Part shown: positions 53,968-61,866 of the stretch, one piece after another
Numbering within the stretch: position 1 is the first letter of the stretch
Layout: the number at the start of each line of letters is the position of its first letter
From: CAZLWA01 sp964563165
Lineage (GTDB): Bacteria; CLD3; SB21
Assembly: GCA_964563165.1 (NCBI GenBank)
Contig: CAZLWA010000048.1
Location: forward strand, 22,844 to 86,843
DNA: 64,000 nt
Direction of reading: 5' to 3'
Program-made: the position numbers and the translations under genes
Notes under the pieces: model-generated
The model's input: only the letters and a program-made list of their open reading frames with translations
Told to the model about the DNA's origin: nothing
Databases searched by the model: none

Positions 53968-54154
53968 GAATCCTCTCAATATCAGCAAACCCCGCCTTCC
54001 GGCCAATTCCATAAAATCAACCCCTTAGCCACCTGCCATTAAAAACTTTCACCTGCAATTTTTTTATGTCGCTACGGGTCGATTTTAGCCGCTAGTTTCA
54101 AATGTAAGTTGTTAATAAACAATGAAACTCTCTTGTGCGATTTGATTAGAATTG

Positions 54155-54172
54155 TTGGCACTGTGCTTGCAT
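54155..54172 (+). promoter_or_regulatory. Sigma-54 (RpoN) promoter
   Basis: TTGGCACTGTGCTTGCAT: the invariant GG (54157-54158) and GC (54169-54170) are 12 bases apart, matching the -24/-12 consensus TGGCAC-N5-TTGC exactly. Transcription would start near 54182, 47 bases before the first gene of the surface-polysaccharide cluster. Confidence 0.75.
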
Positions 54173-54228
54173 AGTCTAACGTGCTTACAAATCTTGGAAT
54201 TTGATACTGTGGTAACTGGAGTTTGGAA

Positions 54229-55050
54229 ATGAAAGCATTAATTTTAGCAGCCGGTCAAGGCAAACGATTACTTCCTCTGACGCAAGACACGCCTAAGTGC
54301 CTGCTCAATATTTCCGGTACGACCATTTTGGAATATCAACTGGTGATGCTTGCTTCGTGTGGCATCAAGGAAGTGATACTTATCGGCGGATTTCGCGTAG
54401 ATAAATTGAAAGATTACGCCGAGCGTTACATCACCCTGCACGGGTTACAGTTGAAATTGAAAGTCGTCACCAACAAAGAATATGATATCACAAATAATCT
54501 CTATTCCCTATGGCTCGCGAAAGATGAAATGACGTCGGATTTCGTCGTCATCAACGGCGATAACGTGTTCGACCGCAAAGCGCTTTTGAAAATGATCAGC
54601 CACAAAGATTTCAGCGCGAGCATCGCTATTCACAAGAATCCGAGCTACGATGACGAAGACATGAAAGTCAAACTGCAGGGACCGCTGGTGACCACGATCA
54701 GTAAAAGAATTGATAACTTTGAAGCGCACGGCGAATCCATAGGCATGCGCATTTTCCGCGGCCAGGGCGTCGCGGCGTTTCGATACGCACTGGATATGGC
54801 GATGATCGAAGACGTCCTTCGCAATACGTTCTTCGTAACCGCCATTCAGCATATGATTGACATGGGCGACAACGTCGGTTTCGTGGATGTGACCGAATTC
54901 AAATACGGCGAACTCGACTTCTTCGAAGACTTAAAGAATCTTGAACTCGATATGTCTGAGCTGATGAAACAGAGCATCCTGCTGCACACCAATCCGGCAG
55001 GAATTTATGCGAATCAATTTCAGCCCTATCAAGCAAAGAAAGCAGGCTGA
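54229..55050 (+). CDS. Nucleotidyltransferase, LicC/IPCT-like (probable CTP:phospho-alcohol cytidylyltransferase)
   Basis: 273 residues. N-terminal LILAAGQGKRLLPLTQDTPKCL is the NTP-transferase signature; NNLYSLWLAKDEM and VVINGDNVF are typical of the branch holding phosphocholine and inositol-phosphate cytidylyltransferases. A short C-terminal extension is present. GGAG lies seven bases before the ATG. First gene behind the sigma-54 promoter. Because two CDP-alcohol phosphotransferases lie downstream, I infer it makes their CDP-activated donor. Confidence 0.8.
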   Translation: MKALILAAGQGKRLLPLTQDTPKCLLNISGTTILEYQLVMLASCGIKEVILIGGFRVDKLKDYAERYITLHGLQLKLKVVTNKEYDITNNLYSLWLAKDEMTSDFVVINGDNVFDRKALLKMISHKDFSASIAIHKNPSYDDEDMKVKLQGPLVTTISKRIDNFEAHGESIGMRIFRGQGVAAFRYALDMAMIEDVLRNTFFVTAIQHMIDMGDNVGFVDVTEFKYGELDFFEDLKNLELDMSELMKQSILLHTNPAGIYANQFQPYQAKKAG

Positions 55051-55085
55051 CCGTTCGCAAATTTTGTTCAATTAGATTCTATTAG

Positions 55086-55123
55086 AAATCTTGGTAATGC
55101 TATCGTTACCAAGATTTTTTTTT
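55086..55123 (+). terminator. Terminator after the cytidylyltransferase-like gene
   Basis: 12-bp stem AAATCTTGGTAA/TTACCAAGATTT, eight-base loop, long T run. It may separate the first gene from the rest of the cluster. Confidence 0.9.
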
Positions 55124-55194
55124 AAAATGTACTGTGAAAAATCACCCGAATTTCATAGATTCATTCAATTGAATCGTCCCAACCATAACCCTTT

Positions 55195-56334
55195 ATGCTC
55201 TCCGAGAAAATTCCATTCAACACTCCCTGGATTAATGAAAAACAAAAACAGTATGCGTTGGAGTCTTTTGCCGGCGGGCACGTGTCAGGGGACGGGCCTT
55301 TCACAAAAAAATGCCATACGTTTCTTCAAGACTTTTTTACCGTAAAAAAAGTTTTGCTGACGACCTCCTGCACACATGCACTGGAAATGGCGGCCATTTT
55401 ATTGAATATCAAAGCGGGCGATGAAGTCATCGTTCCGTCATTCACGTTCGTGTCCACGATCAACGCGTTCGCTCTGCGCGGCGCCGTACCGGTGTTCATA
55501 GATATCCGCCCGGATACGCTCAACCTGGACGAAACGCAATTGCCGGCTGCGATCACGCAAAAGACGCGCGCGATCGTGCCGGTGCATTACGCCGGCGTCG
55601 GCTGTGAAATGGATGCGATCCTGTCCGTCGCGGAAAAACACGGCGTTGCCGTTGTCGAAGATAATGCGCACGGACTATTCGGAAAATATAAGGGAAAATT
55701 TTTAGGCACGTTCGGCCAGCTGGCTACGCAAAGTTTTCACGAAACAAAAAATTTCAGCTGCGGGGAAGGCGGCGCCTTGTTGATCCACGATGCCGGGTTG
55801 ATCGAACGCGCGGAGATCATTCGTGAAAAGGGAACCAATCGAAGCCGGTTTTTCCGCGGTCAAGTGGACAAATATACTTGGGTGGACGTGGGTTCAAGTT
55901 ATCTTCCGTCGGATATTCTGGCTTCGATGCTGCTGGCACAGCTGGAAGAATGGCAGGACATTCAACGCCGGCGAAAAACAATTTGGGACTTTTACGCCGC
56001 GCATCTTCGCGACTGGGCCGGCGTCAATGGCGCACGCTTGCCGATCATACCGGAGCATTGCGAACATCCGTATCACCTGTTTTATGTGCTCATGCCAAAT
56101 TTGGACGCCCGAACGCGTTTTATCGGCCACCTCAAGGAAAATAATATTCATGCGGTATTTCACTATTTGCCGCTGCATGCCGCACCGGCGGCCAAGCCGT
56201 TCTGCAAAAAAACATTTAATTGCCCAGTGACCAACGACGTCAGCGATCGCCTGGTGCGACTGCCGTTTTTCAATCATTTATCGCAGGAACAACTCACGCG
56301 CATAGCGGATGCAATTTTGAAATTTAAAGTATAA
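55195..56334 (+). CDS. DegT/DnrJ-family sugar aminotransferase (RffA/WecE-like)
   Basis: PLP-dependent aminotransferase of nucleotide-sugar pathways, 379 residues. N-terminal IPFNTPWI, the TTSCTHALEMAA and PSFTFVSTINAF motifs, and the PLP Lys in FHETKNFSCGEGG are all present. The closest pattern I recall is the dTDP-4-oxo-6-deoxyglucose transaminase RffA. The substrate here is uncertain, since no dTDP-sugar genes are in the window. Confidence 0.9.
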   Translation: MLSEKIPFNTPWINEKQKQYALESFAGGHVSGDGPFTKKCHTFLQDFFTVKKVLLTTSCTHALEMAAILLNIKAGDEVIVPSFTFVSTINAFALRGAVPVFIDIRPDTLNLDETQLPAAITQKTRAIVPVHYAGVGCEMDAILSVAEKHGVAVVEDNAHGLFGKYKGKFLGTFGQLATQSFHETKNFSCGEGGALLIHDAGLIERAEIIREKGTNRSRFFRGQVDKYTWVDVGSSYLPSDILASMLLAQLEEWQDIQRRRKTIWDFYAAHLRDWAGVNGARLPIIPEHCEHPYHLFYVLMPNLDARTRFIGHLKENNIHAVFHYLPLHAAPAAKPFCKKTFNCPVTNDVSDRLVRLPFFNHLSQEQLTRIADAILKFKV

Positions 56335-56433
56335 CGATCCGGGTCCCCGTTGATTTTTATTGAACTCGGCATCCGGATAACGGCGAAACCATGAACGATT
56401 CACGCAAAGTATTTTACTTCCGGAGATGCCAAT

Positions 56434-57459
56434 ATGCTCATTCGCGCTAAAGCTCCGCTTCGTCTCGGCCTTGCCGGCGGCGGAACCGACGTGAGCCCTT
56501 ATTCGGACACTTACGGCGGCGCCATCCTGAATGCCACGATCAATCTGTACGCGTACGCCACCATCGAGCCGCGCAACGACGGGAAAATTATTTTCAATTC
56601 GATTGACCGCAATGAGCGTGTTGAACTTCCCTCCCAATCTGTTTTAGAAATAGACGGCCGGTTCGATTTATGTAAAGGGATTTACAACCGCGCGGTAAAA
56701 GATTTTTCCAAGGAACCTCTGTCGTTCGAATTATCCACATTCGTGGACGCGCCTGCCGGATCGGGACTGGGCACGTCGTCCACACTGGTCGTGACCGTAC
56801 TCGGCGCGTTTGCGGAATGGCTTAAATGGCCGATGGGCGAATACGACACCGCCCATCTTGCTTTTGAGATCGAACGCAAGGATCTGAACATGGCCGGAGG
56901 TAAACAGGATCAATATGCCGCGACGTTCGGCGGTTTTAATTTCATGGAATTTTACGCCGATGACAAAGTCATCGTCAATCCGCTGCGCGTCCGTCAGGAA
57001 TATATGAACGAGCTGGAAGTCACGCTCGTTTTGTATTACACGGGGACGAGCCGCCTGTCGCATAAAATCATCGAAGCGCAAAACGCGAACGTGATAAATA
57101 AGAAGGAGAAATCTATCGAGGCGATGCACAAATTGCGCGAGCAATCGGTCATGATGAAAGAAGCCGTGCTCAAAGGGCATATTAATAAACTCGGCGAGAT
57201 TCTGGACTTTGGATGGAAATATAAAAAACAAATGGCTGATGAGATTTCCAATCCGATCCTCGATGAAATTTATGACGCGGCGATGCAGGCCGGCGCCGCG
57301 GGCGGAAAAATTTCCGGTGCTGGCGGCGGCGGGTTCATGATGTTCTATTGCCCTGACAACACACGCTACAACGTGATCCGCCAGCTGCAGCGATTTGGCG
57401 GCGAATTTCGCCCGTATCAATTTACCAAGCAGGGTCTGACGACCTGGAGAGTTCCATGA
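56434..57459 (+). CDS. hddA: D-glycero-D-manno-heptose 7-phosphate kinase (GHMP family)
   Basis: 341 residues. GHMP kinase motifs: RAKAPLRLGLAGGGTDVSPY at the N-terminus, the ATP-binding PAGSGLGTSSTLVV (about 108-121) and the C-terminal GAAGGKISGAGGGG. The full pattern is characteristic of HddA/HddC-pathway kinases, which phosphorylate C1 of heptose 7-phosphate. GGAG lies eight bases before the ATG. It overlaps gmhA by four bases (ATGA). Confidence 0.92.
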   Translation: MLIRAKAPLRLGLAGGGTDVSPYSDTYGGAILNATINLYAYATIEPRNDGKIIFNSIDRNERVELPSQSVLEIDGRFDLCKGIYNRAVKDFSKEPLSFELSTFVDAPAGSGLGTSSTLVVTVLGAFAEWLKWPMGEYDTAHLAFEIERKDLNMAGGKQDQYAATFGGFNFMEFYADDKVIVNPLRVRQEYMNELEVTLVLYYTGTSRLSHKIIEAQNANVINKKEKSIEAMHKLREQSVMMKEAVLKGHINKLGEILDFGWKYKKQMADEISNPILDEIYDAAMQAGAAGGKISGAGGGGFMMFYCPDNTRYNVIRQLQRFGGEFRPYQFTKQGLTTWRVP

Positions 57460-58034
57460 ACGAAATCAAGAAGATCATTGCAAGCTCCATCGAGGTGAAA
57501 AGTAAATTACTGGCCGACGACCGCCTGATCCAGATCCTACGGCAAATCGTGGACGATATGGTCCGCGCATTCAAGGCCGACAAAAAAGTTTTGTTTTGCG
57601 GGAACGGCGGCAGTGCGGCGGATGCGCAGCATTTGGCGGCGGAGCTTTCGGGCCGGTTTTATCTCGACCGCAAGCCGCTCTTCGCCGAAGCGCTGCACGT
57701 GAACACGTCCTATCTCACGGCCGTCGCCAATGATTATTCTTATGATGAAATTTTTGCCCGGCTCATCCTGGCCAACGGGCGCGCCGGCGACGTGCTGGTA
57801 GCTATTTCCACGTCGGGCAATTCCGGAAATATCGTCCGGGCGATCGAAACCGCCCGCGGCATCGGCATGACGACGATCGGGCTGACGGGCCAGGACGGCG
57901 GTAAGATGAAAAACCTTTGCACCTATTTGGTGAATGTGCCCTCCAACGACACGCCGCGCATTCAGGAAGCACATATTCTCGTCGGACATATTATCTGCGA
58001 GTTGGTCGAAAAACACTTATTCGGAACGCCATGA
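57456..58034 (+). CDS. gmhA: Sedoheptulose 7-phosphate isomerase
   Basis: 192 residues, SIS-domain isomerase that makes D-glycero-D-manno-heptose 7-phosphate, the first step of heptose nucleotide synthesis. Motifs: FCGNGGSAADAQHLAAELSG, AISTSGNSGNIVRA, and the C-terminal QEAHILVGHIICELVE. Coupled by ATGA overlaps to hddA before it and hddC after it. Confidence 0.95.
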   Translation: MNEIKKIIASSIEVKSKLLADDRLIQILRQIVDDMVRAFKADKKVLFCGNGGSAADAQHLAAELSGRFYLDRKPLFAEALHVNTSYLTAVANDYSYDEIFARLILANGRAGDVLVAISTSGNSGNIVRAIETARGIGMTTIGLTGQDGGKMKNLCTYLVNVPSNDTPRIQEAHILVGHIICELVEKHLFGTP

Positions 58035-58741
58035 CCTGTCAAGCCATCATTCTGGCGGGCGGCTTCGGCACGCGTCTGCAGACGGTTGTCAAAGATCTTC
58101 CTAAACCGATGGCTCCGGTCAATGGTAAGCCGTTTTTGGAATACGTTTTGAATTATCTCATCGCTCAGCAGTTTGAAAAGATCATATTATCCGTGGGCTA
58201 TCAGTACGAGGTGATTCAACACTATTTTAAAACGAAATATAAAAGCGCCGAAATCGGGTACTCCATTGAAACGGAAGCGCTGGGCACCGGCGGAGCGATC
58301 CTGCAGTCGCTGCCGTTGACGGCGTCCGATGAAGTTGCCGTGTTCAACGGCGATTCTCTTTTCACCATTCCGTTTTCAGAACTGCATCGTTTTCACCGGC
58401 AACACGATTCCGAATTGACCCTTGCGCTGAAGCCGATGAAGAATTTCGACCGCTACGGTACGGTTACTCTGGACGCCGGGAATGTGATTACGCATTTTGA
58501 AGAGAAGCAATTCAAATCGAGCGGATGCATCAACACAGGCGTGTATATCATGAAAAAAGATCTTTTTCGATCGTTTCAGCTGCCGCGTAAATTTTCTTTT
58601 GAAAATGATTTCTTACAAAGATACCACACGCGTCATACGTTCTACGGGCTGCCGATGGATGATTATTTTATTGACATCGGCGTGCCCGATGAATACGGCC
58701 GGGCGCAAAAGGATTTTAAAAAATTAATATTTGAGGAGTGA
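58031..58741 (+). CDS. hddC: D-glycero-alpha-D-manno-heptose 1-phosphate guanylyltransferase-like
   Basis: 236 residues. N-terminal AIILAGGFGTRLQTVVKDLP-KPMAPV nucleotidyltransferase signature and FNGDSLF metal site, in the RmlA-like clade used for GDP-heptose (HddC/WcbM). The ATG at 58031 overlaps the gmhA stop, fixing the start. With gmhA and hddA this gives GDP-heptose synthesis except for the GmhB phosphatase, which is not in the window. Confidence 0.88.
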   Translation: MTCQAIILAGGFGTRLQTVVKDLPKPMAPVNGKPFLEYVLNYLIAQQFEKIILSVGYQYEVIQHYFKTKYKSAEIGYSIETEALGTGGAILQSLPLTASDEVAVFNGDSLFTIPFSELHRFHRQHDSELTLALKPMKNFDRYGTVTLDAGNVITHFEEKQFKSSGCINTGVYIMKKDLFRSFQLPRKFSFENDFLQRYHTRHTFYGLPMDDYFIDIGVPDEYGRAQKDFKKLIFEE

Positions 58742-58743
58742 CC

Positions 58744-59430
58744 ATGGAAGATACATCAAAAAAGACCGACGAACGCGTCAATGATATTTTTTTCGGACCG
58801 CTCGAAAGACCGGCGCTGAAGTGGTTGTGCGAGAAGATGCCCGCGTGGATGAACCCCGACATTCTCACCGCCATTGGTGTCCTCGGCGGCCTCTTGATCG
58901 CGGTGAGTTATTGGCTCAGCAGTTATAACACCAATTTTTTATGGCTGGTGGACCTCGGATTGGTCATCAATTGGTTCGGCGACAGCCTGGACGGCAATCT
59001 CGCCCGCCACCGAAAAATGGAGCGCATTAAATATGGATTTTTTGTAGACCACGCAATAGACACATTTATACAAACAGTTATCTTTGTCGGACTCGGATTG
59101 TCCCCTTTCATAGGTTTTAATTTTGCCATGCTTGCGCTCGTGGGCTATATGCAAATGGCCATTTTCATTTATATTGTAACAGCCGTAACCGGCGTATTCA
59201 AAATTTCATACGGCAAGATTGGTCCGACTGAAATGCGTGTCCTCCTCATCGCCGTAAACGCTGTTTTCTATTTTGCGAGCAATCCGACGCTCGATTTTTC
59301 ATTCGCAACCATATCCCTTTATAATTTAATTACGTTTGCTGCGGCCATCGGGCTGCAAGCCTATTATATTTTCTTCGCCATTAAGCAAGCCCTTATTCTA
59401 AATAAACAAGATCGGCCGAAAAGCATTTGA
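58744..59430 (+). CDS. CDP-alcohol phosphotransferase, membrane
   Basis: 228 residues, about six membrane segments. The catalytic motif D-SLDG-NLAR-x8-G-x3-D-x3-D is intact near residues 80-105. GAGGAG lies five bases before the ATG at 58744; an overlapping GTG at 58738 is rejected. Transfers a phospho-alcohol from a CDP donor to a second alcohol; identity unknown. It lies two bases behind hddC, so it is part of the same operon. Confidence 0.88.
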   Translation: MEDTSKKTDERVNDIFFGPLERPALKWLCEKMPAWMNPDILTAIGVLGGLLIAVSYWLSSYNTNFLWLVDLGLVINWFGDSLDGNLARHRKMERIKYGFFVDHAIDTFIQTVIFVGLGLSPFIGFNFAMLALVGYMQMAIFIYIVTAVTGVFKISYGKIGPTEMRVLLIAVNAVFYFASNPTLDFSFATISLYNLITFAAAIGLQAYYIFFAIKQALILNKQDRPKSI

Positions 59431-59559
59431 CCCATGATTCAACAACCGTTCATACAGGCCTTACGATTTCCTGGACAAAATGTGTGGAAGATTTGCAACA
59501 CTGTTGATAGACGGAACATCCTTCAGACCCGCTTTTTTTGGTTCAAACGGAGTTTCTGA

Positions 59560-61017
59560 ATGACGAACGAGATCATTTCGAAAGCGGTTTTAATTGCATT
59601 AAATACAGGAACCCATGGCGCCTCTTACGATTCGGTGTACGGCGGTGAGACCCTTTTAAACCGGGCCTTGATTGCCGCGTCTAAATCAGGCATACAATTT
59701 GTAAGAATCATCTGCCCTGAGGATCACCGCAGCCGTATTGTCGCTCAGATTGATTCACTTCATAAGAAACGTCTGGCGCTCGAATATGAAATTCTGGAAT
59801 TAAGATCCGGTGAATGGCTGTCGGATAAGATCGCGCTTGCCGTCGAAAATTGGGAGGATCTATTCTTATTGTTTGAAACCGATAAAATCGTGCATCCGAC
59901 ATTCTTAAATCAAGCCGTGAAATTGAATGTCCCTCAAAAACCCTTGTTGGTGTGTTACAAAAATGTTTGGCAGGAAAGCGGCGTTCTGTTTTTCGACCCG
60001 GCGTTTACGGACAAGTTCAGGATTATTTTCAAGATCGGAAAAGCCTTCACCAAAGTCCGTCTGCCCGCCGGCGTTTTCCGCAATCCGGTTCTGGAAACGG
60101 CCGGTGGGCTGGAAATTTCACCCGATGCGCACAGCGGGATCTATAGCACGGATGTTGCCGTCTGTCGAAAATCCGATGTTCATGTGCCCTTTAATAGTTT
60201 TTCAGAAATGATCAAACAATGGAATGACAACCGGGTACTCGCGCTTGCTTTCATCGAGAATGCTTTCTGGCTGAAACTTTCCGGAAAAGAAAGCGCCGGG
60301 GAGATAAAAGAATTTTTCTGGAAAATAGCATTCAAGGAGATCAGCGGCGAATTTTCAAAACTGGTAAATTCGAGGCTGTCCAAGCCGATGTCATTCTTTT
60401 TCGTCACTTCCGGCTTCAGCCCGAATGCCGTCAGCATCCTTCAAATGGCCCTTTTTTTCCTGTCGTCTTCATTTCTTTTTATTCCGGCCTATTGGGCGAT
60501 GATCGTTTTTGCCGTGATTTGGCAGTTTTCCGCCGGCGTGCTGGACCGCTGCGACGGGGAAGTGGCGCGTATACGTAATTACGAATCGGAGGCCGGCGGC
60601 CGCTTTGATAGGCTGATTGATGATTTACGCTTCAGCCTTCCATTAGGTGTTCTGACCGTGGCGTGCTATCTGGAATATCAATATGATACCACCTATCTTA
60701 TTGCCGGAATCGTTACGTTTGTCTATTCTTCCACGGCAACTTTTCTGCACAACCGTTTTCTGAGGCGCACCGGGTATGTCAGCATTCAAACCATGGGCAA
60801 GGATTTTTTAAAAACGCACGATAGCGGGATATTGAAACTATTCAGAAAGGTTCAGCCTTTCGTCAAGGGTGACATTCGGACGTTTTATGTGTTTGGCGCA
60901 GCGTTCTTCGGAAACAAAGATGTCATTTTTTGGATGCTGGTGTCCTACGCGTGGCTCCTCGGTATCACGTATTTTTTCACGATCAAAAATTTTCGACCCG
61001 TTTCGGAAAAAACATGA
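59560..61017 (+). CDS. Fusion: degenerate nucleotidyltransferase domain + CDP-alcohol phosphotransferase
   Basis: 485 residues. The N-terminal 200 or so have the layout of a nucleotidyltransferase (GGETLLNRALIAASKSG, then alternating strands) but lack the LAAGxGxR loop; the C-terminal part (about 270-470) is a CDP-alcohol phosphotransferase with D-RCDG-EVAR-x8-GG-RFD-x3-D intact and several membrane helices. The same order is known from the bifunctional inositol-phosphate enzymes (IPCT/DIPPS). GGAG lies nine bases before the ATG. Confidence 0.82.
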   Translation: MTNEIISKAVLIALNTGTHGASYDSVYGGETLLNRALIAASKSGIQFVRIICPEDHRSRIVAQIDSLHKKRLALEYEILELRSGEWLSDKIALAVENWEDLFLLFETDKIVHPTFLNQAVKLNVPQKPLLVCYKNVWQESGVLFFDPAFTDKFRIIFKIGKAFTKVRLPAGVFRNPVLETAGGLEISPDAHSGIYSTDVAVCRKSDVHVPFNSFSEMIKQWNDNRVLALAFIENAFWLKLSGKESAGEIKEFFWKIAFKEISGEFSKLVNSRLSKPMSFFFVTSGFSPNAVSILQMALFFLSSSFLFIPAYWAMIVFAVIWQFSAGVLDRCDGEVARIRNYESEAGGRFDRLIDDLRFSLPLGVLTVACYLEYQYDTTYLIAGIVTFVYSSTATFLHNRFLRRTGYVSIQTMGKDFLKTHDSGILKLFRKVQPFVKGDIRTFYVFGAAFFGNKDVIFWMLVSYAWLLGITYFFTIKNFRPVSEKT

Positions 61018-61061
61018 GCCCTCGGGCGCACGTAACGCTCAGAACCACTTGGAAGGTAATT

Positions 61062-61811
61062 ATGAAAAAAAATCTGCTTCTCTTTGCAACGGCCTGCTGG
61101 CTTGGCAGTACTATGATTGTGTTTCAGAATAAACCGGGCTTTTCGGCGGACCATTCCGTGAACCCGGGGGAAGATTCCAGGATCATAGAAGATTTTTCCG
61201 GCAACGTTACCGGGCAATTCCCGACCGACTGGGGCTGGCTCGACGGAACGAAGGTCCGCAAGATCGGAGAGGCCAAATCCGGCGAGATTCCGTATGTCGT
61301 CCTGGAAGAGGCCGGCAATAAATTTCTACACGCGGACGACACCGGACAAGCCGTCACGATCGTGAGCAGTAAGAAATGGAATGTAAAGAAATATCCCTGC
61401 ATCCGCTGGCGGTGGCGGGTACATCAGTTTCCAACAGGCGCCAATGAGCGCATTTCCGGAAAGCGCGATAGTGCGGCAAGTTTGTATATTACCTTTTACG
61501 TCAATTTCTTCGGCATTCCGCGCAGTATCAAATATCTCTGGAGCAATGAATTGCCGGTTTGTGACACCTTCGGAAAGGAACTCGGCCGTGCGACGAATAC
61601 GGTCATCGAATCAGGAACGGATCAGAAAGACGTTTGGGTAACGGAAACAATCAATATTTACGAGCACTACAAGAAAGTTTACGGTCAGGCTCCGCCGGAT
61701 GAAACGGTCGGCATCGCGATCCGCACGGACTCCGACGGGACGAAGACCCGCGCCACCGCCGATTACGACGATTTTGTCGTCACAAGGGATTGTTCGGGAA
61801 AGTGCGAGTAA
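61062..61811 (+). CDS. DUF3047 secreted protein
   Basis: 249 residues with a signal peptide (MKKNLLLFATACWLGSTMIV). The core matches the DUF3047 pattern: WRWRVHQFPTGANE, DSAASLYITFYVNF, IRTDSDGTKTRATADYDD. Probably a jelly-roll-like beta fold; function unknown. GGAAGG lies about six bases before the ATG. Last gene of the surface cluster, convergent with dnaE. Confidence 0.85.
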   Translation: MKKNLLLFATACWLGSTMIVFQNKPGFSADHSVNPGEDSRIIEDFSGNVTGQFPTDWGWLDGTKVRKIGEAKSGEIPYVVLEEAGNKFLHADDTGQAVTIVSSKKWNVKKYPCIRWRWRVHQFPTGANERISGKRDSAASLYITFYVNFFGIPRSIKYLWSNELPVCDTFGKELGRATNTVIESGTDQKDVWVTETINIYEHYKKVYGQAPPDETVGIAIRTDSDGTKTRATADYDDFVVTRDCSGKCE

Positions 61812-61866
61812 AGTTCAGTATTGCTCTAATTTGGCGTCGCAGGACTCTGCCTGGACTCATTCATGC

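Noticed and set aside
53572..54012. 146-residue minus-strand open frame
   Set aside because: Overlaps the plus-strand 111-residue helical protein, which has a family-like start and better residue pattern.
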